Assembly: GCF_036408855.1 (NCBI RefSeq)
Contig: NZ_JAZGJQ010000004.1
Location: 1-64,000 of the forward strand
DNA length: 64,000 nucleotides
Reading direction: 5' to 3'
Source: Olsenella_K absiana
GTDB lineage: Bacteria > Actinomycetota > Coriobacteriia > Coriobacteriales > Atopobiaceae
The first letter of the stretch is position 1, and the number at the start of each line of letters is the position of its first letter. The position numbers and the translations under genes are program-made. The notes below the pieces were generated by a model, which was given only the letters and a program-made list of their open reading frames with translations, had not been told where the DNA came from and made no database searches. Shown here piece after piece: positions 25,268 through 32,473 of this stretch.

Positions 25268-26086
25268 CTACTTTGAATCAGACTCCGCCTCGTGCTCGGC
25301 GTACTCCTCGCGGCTCCACTTGAGGGCCGCCTTGCCGTCCCTCTGGGTGATCACGTAGCGGGCGATGCCGAGGGAGACCTCGTAGAGGGCGAGAAGGACC
25401 ACGTACATGAGGATCATCGTGATGGGCGAGGCGTCGGGCGTCACGATGGCGCAGACGACCATGAGGCCCACGTAGATGTAGCGCCACTGGCTGCGGAAGA
25501 CGCTGTAGGGCACGATGTGAAGGATGGACAGGTAGAAGATGATGAGCGGCAGCTGGAAGGCGAAGCCAAAGCCGACCTCGAGCAGCATCATGATGTTGAG
25601 GTAGTCGTCCGCGTTGGGGACGATGGTGGCGAACTCGAGCGACTGGTCGATCAGCCAGCCGAAGGCGGCCTGCTGGATCACGATGTAGCAGAAGACCATG
25701 CCGAGGAAGAACAGGGCGACCATCGCCGCGACCGTCGGCACGACCCACTTGCGCTCGTGCTCGTTGAGCGCAGGCAGGAAGAAGGCCATGACCTCCCAGA
25801 TGATGATCGGGGTGCAGATGATCACGCCCCAGAACATGGCGACCTTGAAGCGGATCGTGAAGCCGTCGAGAACGCCCAGGATCGCGAGGCCGTTGCCCTG
25901 GAGCGACTCGCGGATCGGGTCGATCATGAACTCGATGAGCGTGGGCGTGGCGAAGTAGATCACGAGGGCGGTCACGACGACCGAGACCACTATGATGGTC
26001 AGGCGTCGCCTGAGCTCCTGGAGGTGGTCCATCAGGGGCATGCGTGCGGGCCCGATCGGGCTCATGTGCTTGTTGTCCTTAGCCAT
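25268..26086 (-). CDS. tatC: Twin-arginine translocase subunit TatC
   Basis: This 272-residue membrane protein has six predicted helices. Family marks are PLMDHLQELRRRLTI, FMIDPIRESL, PALNEHERKW and FGFAFQLPLIIF (the helix with the conserved Glu, EVGFGFAFQLPL). TatC is the receptor for RR-signal peptides of folded proteins. No strong ribosome binding site precedes the ATG at 26086; the tatA stop is 15 bases upstream, so re-initiation is likely. An in-frame ATG at codon 8 is an alternative start. Confidence 0.93.
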   Translation of the reverse strand: MAKDNKHMSPIGPARMPLMDHLQELRRRLTIIVVSVVVTALVIYFATPTLIEFMIDPIRESLQGNGLAILGVLDGFTIRFKVAMFWGVIICTPIIIWEVMAFFLPALNEHERKWVVPTVAAMVALFFLGMVFCYIVIQQAAFGWLIDQSLEFATIVPNADDYLNIMMLLEVGFGFAFQLPLIIFYLSILHIVPYSVFRSQWRYIYVGLMVVCAIVTPDASPITMILMYVVLLALYEVSLGIARYVITQRDGKAALKWSREEYAEHEAESDSK

Positions 26087-26101
26087 TCGTGTGAGGGAGG
26101 C

Positions 26102-26761
26102 CTAGGCTTCGGCCTTCCCGTCCCCCTCCCCGGAGTCTCGAGTGGAATCGGCGGCCTTGCCGGCAGGGGCCTCGGCAGCCTCCTCCTCGGCAGCCTCCTC
26201 CTCGGCGGCCTGCGCGGCGGCCTTCGCCTGGGCGCGCGTGGAGCGGCGGCCCGCCGTGGAGTAGAGCGAGGCGAGACGCGCGCTCGCGTCGTCCGCCGGC
26301 GCCGCCTCGGGCTCGAGGTCGTCGTCGGAGTCCGCGTCGGCCACGGTGCGCAGGTCGACGACGGAGTCCGCGTCGGCGTCCGAGTCCGCGTCGTCGATGT
26401 CCGCACCGGCGGCGACGGTCGCGGCGGAGGCGGCGCCCGCCTCGGCGGCGGCCTCGCGCTCGGCCTTCAGGCGGGCCTTGCGCTCCGCGAACGTCTCGCG
26501 CCTCTCGCCCGCCCCCTCGATGTCGGAGTCGGTGTCGGCGCCCTCCTCAGCCCTGCGCTGCTTGGGCGACTTCTTCAGCTCCTCGGCCGCAGGGTCCATG
26601 ATGTTGGTCTGCATGACCTCGGTGAAGCTGTCCGACGCGTCCCTGAACTGGCGCAGCATCCTGCCGATGGTCCTGCCCATCCCCGGCAGCTTGTCCGGGC
26701 CGAAGAGCAGGAACGCGAAGAGCAGGATGAGGACCAGCTCCGTCTCACCAATTCCAAACAC
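26102..26761 (-). CDS. tatA: TatA/TatB-type twin-arginine translocase subunit with long acidic tail
   Basis: The N-terminal helix (FGIGETELVLILLFAFLLFG) and hinge FGPDKLPGMGR, then an amphipathic helix, mark the TatA/B family. The remaining about 150 residues are Ala/Glu/Asp-rich and probably disordered, far longer than a typical TatA (60-90 residues); length and hinge Pro are more TatB-like. No second TatA or TatB is in the window, so this may serve both roles or work with a subunit elsewhere. The start is GTG (26759-26761), with GGGGAGG 9 bases upstream. Confidence 0.85.
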   Translation of the reverse strand: MFGIGETELVLILLFAFLLFGPDKLPGMGRTIGRMLRQFRDASDSFTEVMQTNIMDPAAEELKKSPKQRRAEEGADTDSDIEGAGERRETFAERKARLKAEREAAAEAGAASAATVAAGADIDDADSDADADSVVDLRTVADADSDDDLEPEAAPADDASARLASLYSTAGRRSTRAQAKAAAQAAEEEAAEEEAAEAPAGKAADSTRDSGEGDGKAEA

Positions 26762-26801
26762 GAGCGTGTACCTCCCCTTCCGGGATGTGTCCTTGAACCT
26801 C

Positions 26802-26833
26802 GGGACCCCTCGGCCGCACGACCGAGGGGTCCC
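26802..26833 (-). terminator. Strong hairpin between the STAS gene and tatA
   Basis: A perfect 12-bp stem (GGGACCCCTCGG / CCGAGGGGTCCC) with an 8-base loop lies 19 bases beyond the STAS gene stop. It should separate the STAS/TPR transcript from the tat-topA operon. No U-tract follows on the minus strand. Confidence 0.65.
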
Positions 26834-26852
26834 ATCTTATACCCGCATGGGC

Positions 26853-27167
26853 CTAGTCGGCCTTGACGTCGAGCTCGCGCCCGACCCCGAGCAGGCCGAG
26901 CACGCGCGCCACGTTGTGCTGGGGGTGCGAGACGCTGAGGCCCACGCCCTTGTCGTGCGCGCGGTGCGCGGCCCCCACGAGCACGCCGATGCCGGTCGAG
27001 TCGATGTAGGGGACCTCGGTGAGGTCCACCTCGACGGCGGTGGCGCCGCCCTCGAAGGCCCGGTCGAGGGCCTCCCTCAGCTCGGGCGCGTTGGAGACGT
27101 CCACCTCGCCCGCGACGCTCACGACGCGCTCGTTGTCCTTGTCCGACGTAGTGATGCTCAGTGGCAT
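26853..27167 (-). CDS. STAS domain protein (anti-sigma factor antagonist-like)
   Basis: This single STAS domain of 104 residues has VSVAGEVDVSNAPELREALD and PYIDSTGIGVLVGA, the DST-G motif whose Ser is phosphorylated by partner kinases in SpoIIAA/RsbV proteins. Such proteins release sigma factors or transmit stress signals by partner switching. No RsbW-type kinase is adjacent. It starts 16 bases after the TPR gene, preceded by GGAAGGGA, and shares its promoter. Confidence 0.8.
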   Translation of the reverse strand: MPLSITTSDKDNERVVSVAGEVDVSNAPELREALDRAFEGGATAVEVDLTEVPYIDSTGIGVLVGAAHRAHDKGVGLSVSHPQHNVARVLGLLGVGRELDVKAD

Positions 27168-27183
27168 GATGTTCCCTTCCTGG

Positions 27184-28086
27184 CTAGAAGCCGATGCCCG
27201 ACTTGCTGCTCAGCGCGTCGCTCAGCCCCTGCTCGCTGGTCGAGGGGACGGAGGCGGAGTCGCTGCCGGTCGAGCCCGAGGAGGCCGTGGAGGACGCCTT
27301 GATCTGGATCAGGCGCTGGTTGGCGAAGGTCTTGGCTCCGTACTCGTCGTCCGGGTCGGCGTCGACCGCCTTCTGGTAGGCCTCGGACGCCTTGTCCGTG
27401 TCGCCGGCGTACTCGTAGAGCATGCCGAGGTTCGCCCAGGCGGGACCGTAGCCCGCGTCCTCGGCCGTGACCTTCTCGAGGTCCGCCCGGGCCGCGTCGG
27501 CGGAGCCCGCGTAGAACTCGCAGAGGGCGCGGTCGACCTTGGCGGCCGAGGAGTCGTTGAGGGCGAGGTAGCGGTCGTAGTACCCGACGGCCTTCTGGAG
27601 CAGGCCCGTGCTGTAGGAGGTCTCCTCGTCCGTGGTGCTCGACCTGAGCGAGGCGTAGCCCCAGCTCATGTAGTCCTGGGCGAGGTTCAGCAGGGCCGCG
27701 AGGTTGTTGGGGTCCGAGGAGAGCTTGGCCTCCAGGGAGGAGACGGTCGTGGCGTACTTGCCCGCCGTCGACCGCAGGTTCTCGGGGACGCCGTCGAGGC
27801 TCGCGTCGGAGCTCTCGCCCGCGCCCGCGTCCGCGCTCGAGGAGGCGTCCGTCGAGCCGGAGTCGCTCGTGGAGGCGTCCGTGTCCGCGGAGGAGTCATC
27901 CGTGCCCTGCGCCTGGTTTGCGAAGATACTCACGAAGGAGGGCAGCATCATGCTCGCCGCCATGATCACCGCGAAGACGATGACGATGACCTTCGTCGAG
28001 GTCTTCATCTGCGAGGGCTTGACCTCGCCGTGCGCGCGCGAGGCGCCGCGGGGGCCGCCGGGACGCTTCTTTGACTTGCTGGCCAT
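27184..28086 (-). CDS. Membrane-anchored TPR-repeat protein
   Basis: The 300-residue protein has a basic head (KSKKRPGGPRG), one transmembrane helix at about 31-56 and a Ser/Asp-rich linker. Tetratricopeptide repeats follow, e.g. LLQKAVGYYDRYLALNDS and GPAWANLGMLYEYAGDTDKASEAYQKAV. The TPR part should face outside if the basic residues hold the N-terminus in. It is a scaffold for protein contacts; partner unknown. The start at 28086 fits the TTGCCG/TATATA promoter about 75 bases upstream. It forms a pair with the STAS gene. Confidence 0.7.
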   Translation of the reverse strand: MASKSKKRPGGPRGASRAHGEVKPSQMKTSTKVIVIVFAVIMAASMMLPSFVSIFANQAQGTDDSSADTDASTSDSGSTDASSSADAGAGESSDASLDGVPENLRSTAGKYATTVSSLEAKLSSDPNNLAALLNLAQDYMSWGYASLRSSTTDEETSYSTGLLQKAVGYYDRYLALNDSSAAKVDRALCEFYAGSADAARADLEKVTAEDAGYGPAWANLGMLYEYAGDTDKASEAYQKAVDADPDDEYGAKTFANQRLIQIKASSTASSGSTGSDSASVPSTSEQGLSDALSSKSGIGF

Positions 28087-28164
28087 GGGGACCTCCCTCG
28101 ATCGAGCACGAGCTCGCGCGGGAGCTCCTACGCGGGCGTGGCACGGGCGTGCCGGGCACACATA

Positions 28165-28193
28165 TATATAGAGTGAAAAGGGCGCACCGGCAA
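28165..28193 (-). promoter_or_regulatory. Promoter of the TPR-STAS pair
   Basis: On the minus strand TTGCCG and TATATA are separated by exactly 17 bases, the best sigma-70 promoter match in the window. Transcription would start about 80 bases before the TPR start codon. Confidence 0.75.
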
Positions 28194-28278
28194 AGCTTTC
28201 CGCCGGCACGCCCGTTCATTCTACAGAACCCACATCCAAATCTGAGCCTGTGCGTTCAAGATGCCTCAGTGATAACCG

Positions 28279-29562
28279 CTAGCGCTGCTCCCTCACAAGC
28301 TTGGCCGAGACGAGCTTGACAGCCACGACGAAGACGTCGAGCGCAGCGCCGAGTTCCTCGAGGGAGGGGTAGGTCGGCGCGATGCGGATGTTCGTGTCCT
28401 TGGGGTCCCTGCCATAGGGCCAGGTGGCACCGGCGGAGGTGAGCTTCACGCCGAGGTCAGCCATGAGCTTCACGATGCGGCGCGCCGAGCCCTCGGGACC
28501 CTCGAAGGAGACGAAGTAGCCGCCGCGGGGGTGCGTCCAGGTGGCGACGCCCAGCCCACCCAGGCCCTCGGAGAGCTTCGACTCGACGAGCTCGAAGCGC
28601 GGGCGCACGATGGCGGCGTGCCTGCGCATGTGCGCCCTCACGCCGTCGAGGTCCTTGAGGTAGCGCGCGTGCGCGAACTGCGAGAACTTCTCGGGCGAGA
28701 CGCGTGCGACCTGGAAGCTCTTGCGGATCTCGGCCATGTCCTGGGGGCTGGCGGTGACGAAGGCGATGCCGGAGCCAGGGAAGGTGACCTTGGCGGTGGA
28801 GCCGAACTCGTAGACGAGGTCGGTGGTACCCGCCTCCTCGAGCGCGTCGAAGATGTTGAGCAGCGGGTCCTCCTCGTCCATGAAGCCGTGGACGACGTAG
28901 GCGTTGTCCCAGTAGACCCTGAAGTCGGGAGCCGCAGGCTTGAGCATCGCGAAGCGGCGGACGACGCGGTCGGAGTACACGACCCCCGTGGGGTTGGAGT
29001 ACTTGGGGACGCACCAGATGCCCTTGACCGAGGGGTCGCTCTCCACGAGTCGCTGGACCATGTCCATGTCCGGACCCTCTTCGCCCATCGGCACGGGGAC
29101 GTTCTCGATGCCGAGGTGCGCCGTGATGCCGAAGTGGCGGTCGTAGCCGGGAGCCGGGCAGAGCCACTTGACCTTGCCCTGCTGGTACCAGGGCTTGTTG
29201 CCCGCGACGCCGTTGGTGAAGCCGGAGGTGACCAGAGCATGCATGAGAGAGAGGCTCGACGAGCCGTTGACCAGCACGTTCTCTGCATCGACGCCCAAGA
29301 TCTCGGCGGCGAGGGCGCGCGCGGAGGGCAGGCCGTCCGGCGAGCCGTAGTTGTCCACCACGCCGTCGCCGTCCACGAGCTCCGTCGTGGAGCCGATGAG
29401 GTCGAGCATGGGCTTGGAGAGCGCGGTCTGCTCGGGCGAGGGCTTCCCACGCGCCATGTCGAGCCTGAGGTGGCGGGCGCGGACCTCGTCCGCCTGCCTC
29501 TCGAGTTCCACGATGGTCCTGTCGAGCTCCTCGGGAGCCATGTCCTCGAAGACGTTTGCCAT
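28279..29562 (-). CDS. Aspartate-type aminotransferase of the MocR-like/PF12897 group
   Basis: The 427-residue PLP enzyme has NVLVNGSSSLSLMHALVTSG, the CVPKYSNPTGVVYSD region, VYWDNAYVVHGF (PLP-ring Asp) and the PLP lysine in FGSTAKVTFPGSGIA. The order and the N-terminal LRLDMARGKPS resemble the unusual aspartate aminotransferase group known from Corynebacterium (PF12897) rather than AspC. It probably interconverts aspartate and oxaloacetate. The ATG at 29562 has AAGGAGG upstream. It is monocistronic in appearance. Confidence 0.8.
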   Translation of the reverse strand: MANVFEDMAPEELDRTIVELERQADEVRARHLRLDMARGKPSPEQTALSKPMLDLIGSTTELVDGDGVVDNYGSPDGLPSARALAAEILGVDAENVLVNGSSSLSLMHALVTSGFTNGVAGNKPWYQQGKVKWLCPAPGYDRHFGITAHLGIENVPVPMGEEGPDMDMVQRLVESDPSVKGIWCVPKYSNPTGVVYSDRVVRRFAMLKPAAPDFRVYWDNAYVVHGFMDEEDPLLNIFDALEEAGTTDLVYEFGSTAKVTFPGSGIAFVTASPQDMAEIRKSFQVARVSPEKFSQFAHARYLKDLDGVRAHMRRHAAIVRPRFELVESKLSEGLGGLGVATWTHPRGGYFVSFEGPEGSARRIVKLMADLGVKLTSAGATWPYGRDPKDTNIRIAPTYPSLEELGAALDVFVVAVKLVSAKLVREQR

Positions 29563-29875
29563 AGCCTGGAGCCTCCTTGTCGCTTGGTTGGCTGGCCTCA
29601 CCCGCCGGCGCGGACGCCTGGGCCAGGGGCGGGTACGTCTCACGATACCCCACGCGCTCCCCCGCGCTCGCCCCGTCGGCGAGACCGCTCCCCAGTTTTT
29701 ACCTGGGGGTGACGAGGGGCGCCGCCCGGGTGACGTGGGACGCTGGCCGGAGCGGCGCGGAGAAGGACGTCGACTCCCGGCGGGTGTCACGAGCACGAGG
29801 CCCGTCGCCAGCTAGCCTGCTACCATGGGAGGTCCGAGACCGCGCGGCCGACCCGCGCCCCACCAAGGAGGCCCT
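29563..29875. other. 313-base divergent gap
   Basis: The gap separates the aminotransferase (minus) and a small gene (plus). It holds a CCCCAG/CTGGGG hairpin around 29691-29709, a TCCTTCTC-tailed segment on the minus strand (29750-29795) that would lie in the aminotransferase leader, and an extended -10 box at 29818. No gene was found in it. Confidence 0.6.
29818..29826 (+). promoter_or_regulatory. Extended -10 box TGCTACCAT
   Basis: TG-N-TACCAT lies 50 bases before the start of the small gene at 29876. There is no -35 match, which is usual for extended -10 promoters. Three other plus-strand genes have the same TGCTA core. Confidence 0.5.
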
Positions 29876-30142
29876 ATGGCACGCATCTCCCCCTCCTCCC
29901 CCTCCCAGGACTTCGGCGAGCTGCAGAAGCTCGTGGACGACCTCTTCCGGGAGAGCGCAACCGGTACGGTCAAGCGCGTCGACCTCGTCGTGCGCGCGGA
30001 GGTCAACGACCTCTCCGATGAGGTCATGGAGGTCGTGGACCTGCTGCCGGCCGGGACCTACCACAGGGCCCGACTCTGCGACCAGCTCAACTCCATCGTG
30101 ACCGCCCACGGCTGGGCGTACCTCCTCGGCACCGTCTCGTAG
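29876..30142 (+). CDS. Small conserved-looking protein of unknown function
   Basis: This 88-residue soluble protein begins MARISPSSPSQDFGELQKLV. It has GC-rich codon use typical of the real genes here, a perfect AAGGAGG 6 bases before the ATG, a promoter box and a strong terminator behind it. A charged helical first half is followed by VNDLSDEVMEVVDLLPAGTY and RARLCDQLNSIV, which could be a small helical domain. I do not recognise a family. The flanking signals make it a real single-gene unit. Confidence 0.7.
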   Translation: MARISPSSPSQDFGELQKLVDDLFRESATGTVKRVDLVVRAEVNDLSDEVMEVVDLLPAGTYHRARLCDQLNSIVTAHGWAYLLGTVS

Positions 30143-30180
30143 GCGCCCGCACGCCGCCGGGCCCATCTCCGCCGCACTCC

Positions 30181-30208
30181 CGCATGCCCGCGCGGGCATG
30201 CGGTTTTG
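30181..30208 (+). terminator. Intrinsic terminator after the small gene
   Basis: A 22-base perfect palindrome (CGCATGCCCGC then GCGGGCATGCG) is followed by GTTTTG. Confidence 0.75.
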
Positions 30209-30252
30209 CCGTTCGTTGCGGAACGAGCGTGTAAGCCGGGGGTGGATGGATA

Positions 30253-30261
30253 TGCTAGGGT
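30253..30261 (+). promoter_or_regulatory. Extended -10 box TGCTAGGGT before degV
   Basis: TGCTAGGGT lies 26 bases before the degV start, just after the terminator of the previous gene. Confidence 0.45.
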
Positions 30262-30286
30262 CATCGACATCCGATTAGGGGGCCCC

Positions 30287-31147
30287 ATGAACGACCAGCG
30301 CATCGCCATCCTCACCGACTCCGGCACCGACACGCCCGCGGACTTCGTCCGCGCCCACGACGTTCGGGTGGTCCCCCTCCACATCAACTACTCCGACGGC
30401 ACGAGCTACCGCTCCGGCGTGGACATCACGGAGCGGGAGGTCATCGAGCGCTTCTCCGAGGAGATCCCCAAGACCTCCCTCCCCTCCCCCCAGGAGATCC
30501 TCGACCTGTGCGAGCAGGCCAAGGCGGATGGCTACGAGCGAGGTGTCTTCGTCACGATCAGCTCCGCGCTCTCGGCCACCAACCAGACCGTGCGCCTGGT
30601 GAGGGAGCAGATCGAGGACTTCCCGCTCGCGGTGGTCGACACCAAGAGCATCGGCGTGATCGCGGGCCTTCAGGTCATGGAGGCCGTGCGCCTGGTGGAG
30701 TCCGGCGTGCCCTTCGAGGACCTGGAGCGACGCCTCTGCGACCTCTCGGAGAGGAGCGACGTCTTCTTCACCGTGAAGGACCTCTACTACCTGCGTCAAG
30801 GCGGCCGCATCTCCGAGGCGGTCTACCGCCTGGGCAGCGTCCTCAACATCAAGCCGGTCCTCTACTGCGACGCCGAGGGCTACTACGCCGTCATCAAGAA
30901 GGCACGCGGCTGGGACAAGGCCCTCGCCTCTCTCGTCAAGCTCGTCGCCTCGCGCGCCGCCAAGTTCGTCCGCGTGCGCGTCGGCATCTGCTGCTCGGAG
31001 GCCGACGACTGCCTGGACGAGCTCGAGGAGCGCGTGCGGCGCGAGGTCCCCAACGTGGGCGAGGTCATCCGCTCCGGGCTCTCCCCCGACCTCATCGTGC
31101 ACACCGGCCCCGACCTGGTCGGCATGGGCGTCCAGCCCCTGGAGTAG
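30287..31147 (+). CDS. DegV family fatty-acid-binding protein
   Basis: The 286-residue DegV has RIAILTDSGTDTPADFV, PKTSLPSPQEILDL (conserved TSxPS-type fatty-acid head-group loop), FVTISSALSATNQT and DLYYLRQGGRISEAV with NIKPVLYCDAEGYY. It is expected to hold an activated fatty acid for transfer by the FakAB system. The ATG follows AGGGGG. It differs clearly from the DegV at 5341, so the organism has at least two, possibly for different acyl chains. It is transcribed alone, convergent with the NRAMP-related gene. Confidence 0.87.
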   Translation: MNDQRIAILTDSGTDTPADFVRAHDVRVVPLHINYSDGTSYRSGVDITEREVIERFSEEIPKTSLPSPQEILDLCEQAKADGYERGVFVTISSALSATNQTVRLVREQIEDFPLAVVDTKSIGVIAGLQVMEAVRLVESGVPFEDLERRLCDLSERSDVFFTVKDLYYLRQGGRISEAVYRLGSVLNIKPVLYCDAEGYYAVIKKARGWDKALASLVKLVASRAAKFVRVRVGICCSEADDCLDELEERVRREVPNVGEVIRSGLSPDLIVHTGPDLVGMGVQPLE

Positions 31148-31235
31148 CCTGGCTGGCCGACGGCCGGCCAACGGGGACGCTGGGCGGGCGCCTCGCCCAT
31201 GCGGCTCCAACCGGCGCCGCGAGCGAGCGGGAACC

Positions 31236-32471
31236 CTAGGCCCCCATGAGCTGGAAGGCGAACATCACGACCGTGAGGACGATCACCGCCACGACGGTGA
31301 ACCAGGTCAGGGCGTTCCAGACGCGCCCGTTGGCGTGCTCCCCCATGATGTGGCGGTCGCTCGCGATGAGCACCAGGCAGACGAGAAGGACCGGCAGCAG
31401 GATGCCGTTGATGACCTGCGCCGCCATCATGATTCCGAACAGGTCCATGCCCGGGACCAGGATGATCGCCGCGGAGACGAGCGTGATGCCGGTGATCAGG
31501 CCCTTGTAGACGGGAGCCTCCTGCCAGGTGCAGTCGTTGCCGCGCTCCCAGCCGAAGGCCTCACAGACCGCGCTCGCGGTGATGCCGGGCAGCACGCAGG
31601 CCGCCAGGAACGAGGCGCCCACCAGGCCGACGGCGAACATCGCGCCGGCGTAGGCACCGGCGAGCGGCTCCAGGGCTCGCGCCGCGTCGGCCGCGTCGTT
31701 CACGACTATGCCGGCCGGGAAGAGCACGGTGCCCGTCGCGAGCATGATGAACCAGGTGATGACCTCAGCCACCACGGCGCCCGAGACGTTGTCCGCACGC
31801 TGGCCGGCGATGTCGCCGGCATCGAGCTTCTTCTCCACCACGTTGCTCGCGACCATGAAGATCATGTAGGGCGAGATGGTGGTGCCGACGTTGGCGACGA
31901 GAAGCGACACGTAGCCCGGGTCGAACGACATCTGCGGGACCACCGTGGCCGTGAGGGCGCTGCCCCAGTCGGGCTTGGCGAGCACGCCGGCGACGATGTA
32001 GGTCACGAAGATGCAGCTGATGGCGAGCAGGATCTTCTCCACCCGGCGGTAGGAGCCGCTCATGACGAGGATCCAGGTGAGCAGGGCCGCGACCGGCACC
32101 GAGTAGACCACCGGGACGCCGAAGATGCCGAGGCCGGAGGCGATGCCAGCGAACTCGGAGAGGGTGACCGCGAAGTTGGACACGACGAGGGCGAGCATGG
32201 CGAGGGCGGAGACGCGGATGCCGAAGCGCTCGCGGATCAGCGAGGCGAAGCCCTTGCCCGTGGCGCAGCCCATGCGTGCGGAGGTCTCCTGTACCACGAC
32301 GAGCAGCAGGCACATGAGCGGCACGGTCCAGAGCTGGCCGTAGCCGTAGGTGGCGCCGGCGTTGGAGTAGGTCGCGATCCCGCCGGCGTCGTTGCCCGCG
32401 AGCGAGGTCAGGAGGCCCGGCCCCATCACCGCGAGGATCGAGAGGATCTTCGACCTGTTGGAGCGGCGCAT
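31236..32471 (-). CDS. NRAMP-related divalent metal transporter, probably Mg2+ type (NRMT)
   Basis: The 411-residue protein has about 11 transmembrane helices of the SLC11/NRAMP fold (MGPGLLTSLAGNDAGG). Key ion-binding residues differ from MntH: the helix 1 DPGN motif reads DAGG (D28 kept, Asn replaced by Gly 31), and helix 6 has ISPYM (S200-P-Y202) instead of MPH, so the metal-selecting Met and the His are gone. Loss of the Met is the mark of the NRAMP-related Mg2+ transporters described from Eggerthella lenta. The neighbour upstream, ending 3 bases before this start, is an MgtE-like protein, which supports a magnesium role. Cation choice is inferred. Confidence 0.8.
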   Translation of the reverse strand: MRRSNRSKILSILAVMGPGLLTSLAGNDAGGIATYSNAGATYGYGQLWTVPLMCLLLVVVQETSARMGCATGKGFASLIRERFGIRVSALAMLALVVSNFAVTLSEFAGIASGLGIFGVPVVYSVPVAALLTWILVMSGSYRRVEKILLAISCIFVTYIVAGVLAKPDWGSALTATVVPQMSFDPGYVSLLVANVGTTISPYMIFMVASNVVEKKLDAGDIAGQRADNVSGAVVAEVITWFIMLATGTVLFPAGIVVNDAADAARALEPLAGAYAGAMFAVGLVGASFLAACVLPGITASAVCEAFGWERGNDCTWQEAPVYKGLITGITLVSAAIILVPGMDLFGIMMAAQVINGILLPVLLVCLVLIASDRHIMGEHANGRVWNALTWFTVVAVIVLTVVMFAFQLMGA

Positions 32472-32473
32472 GG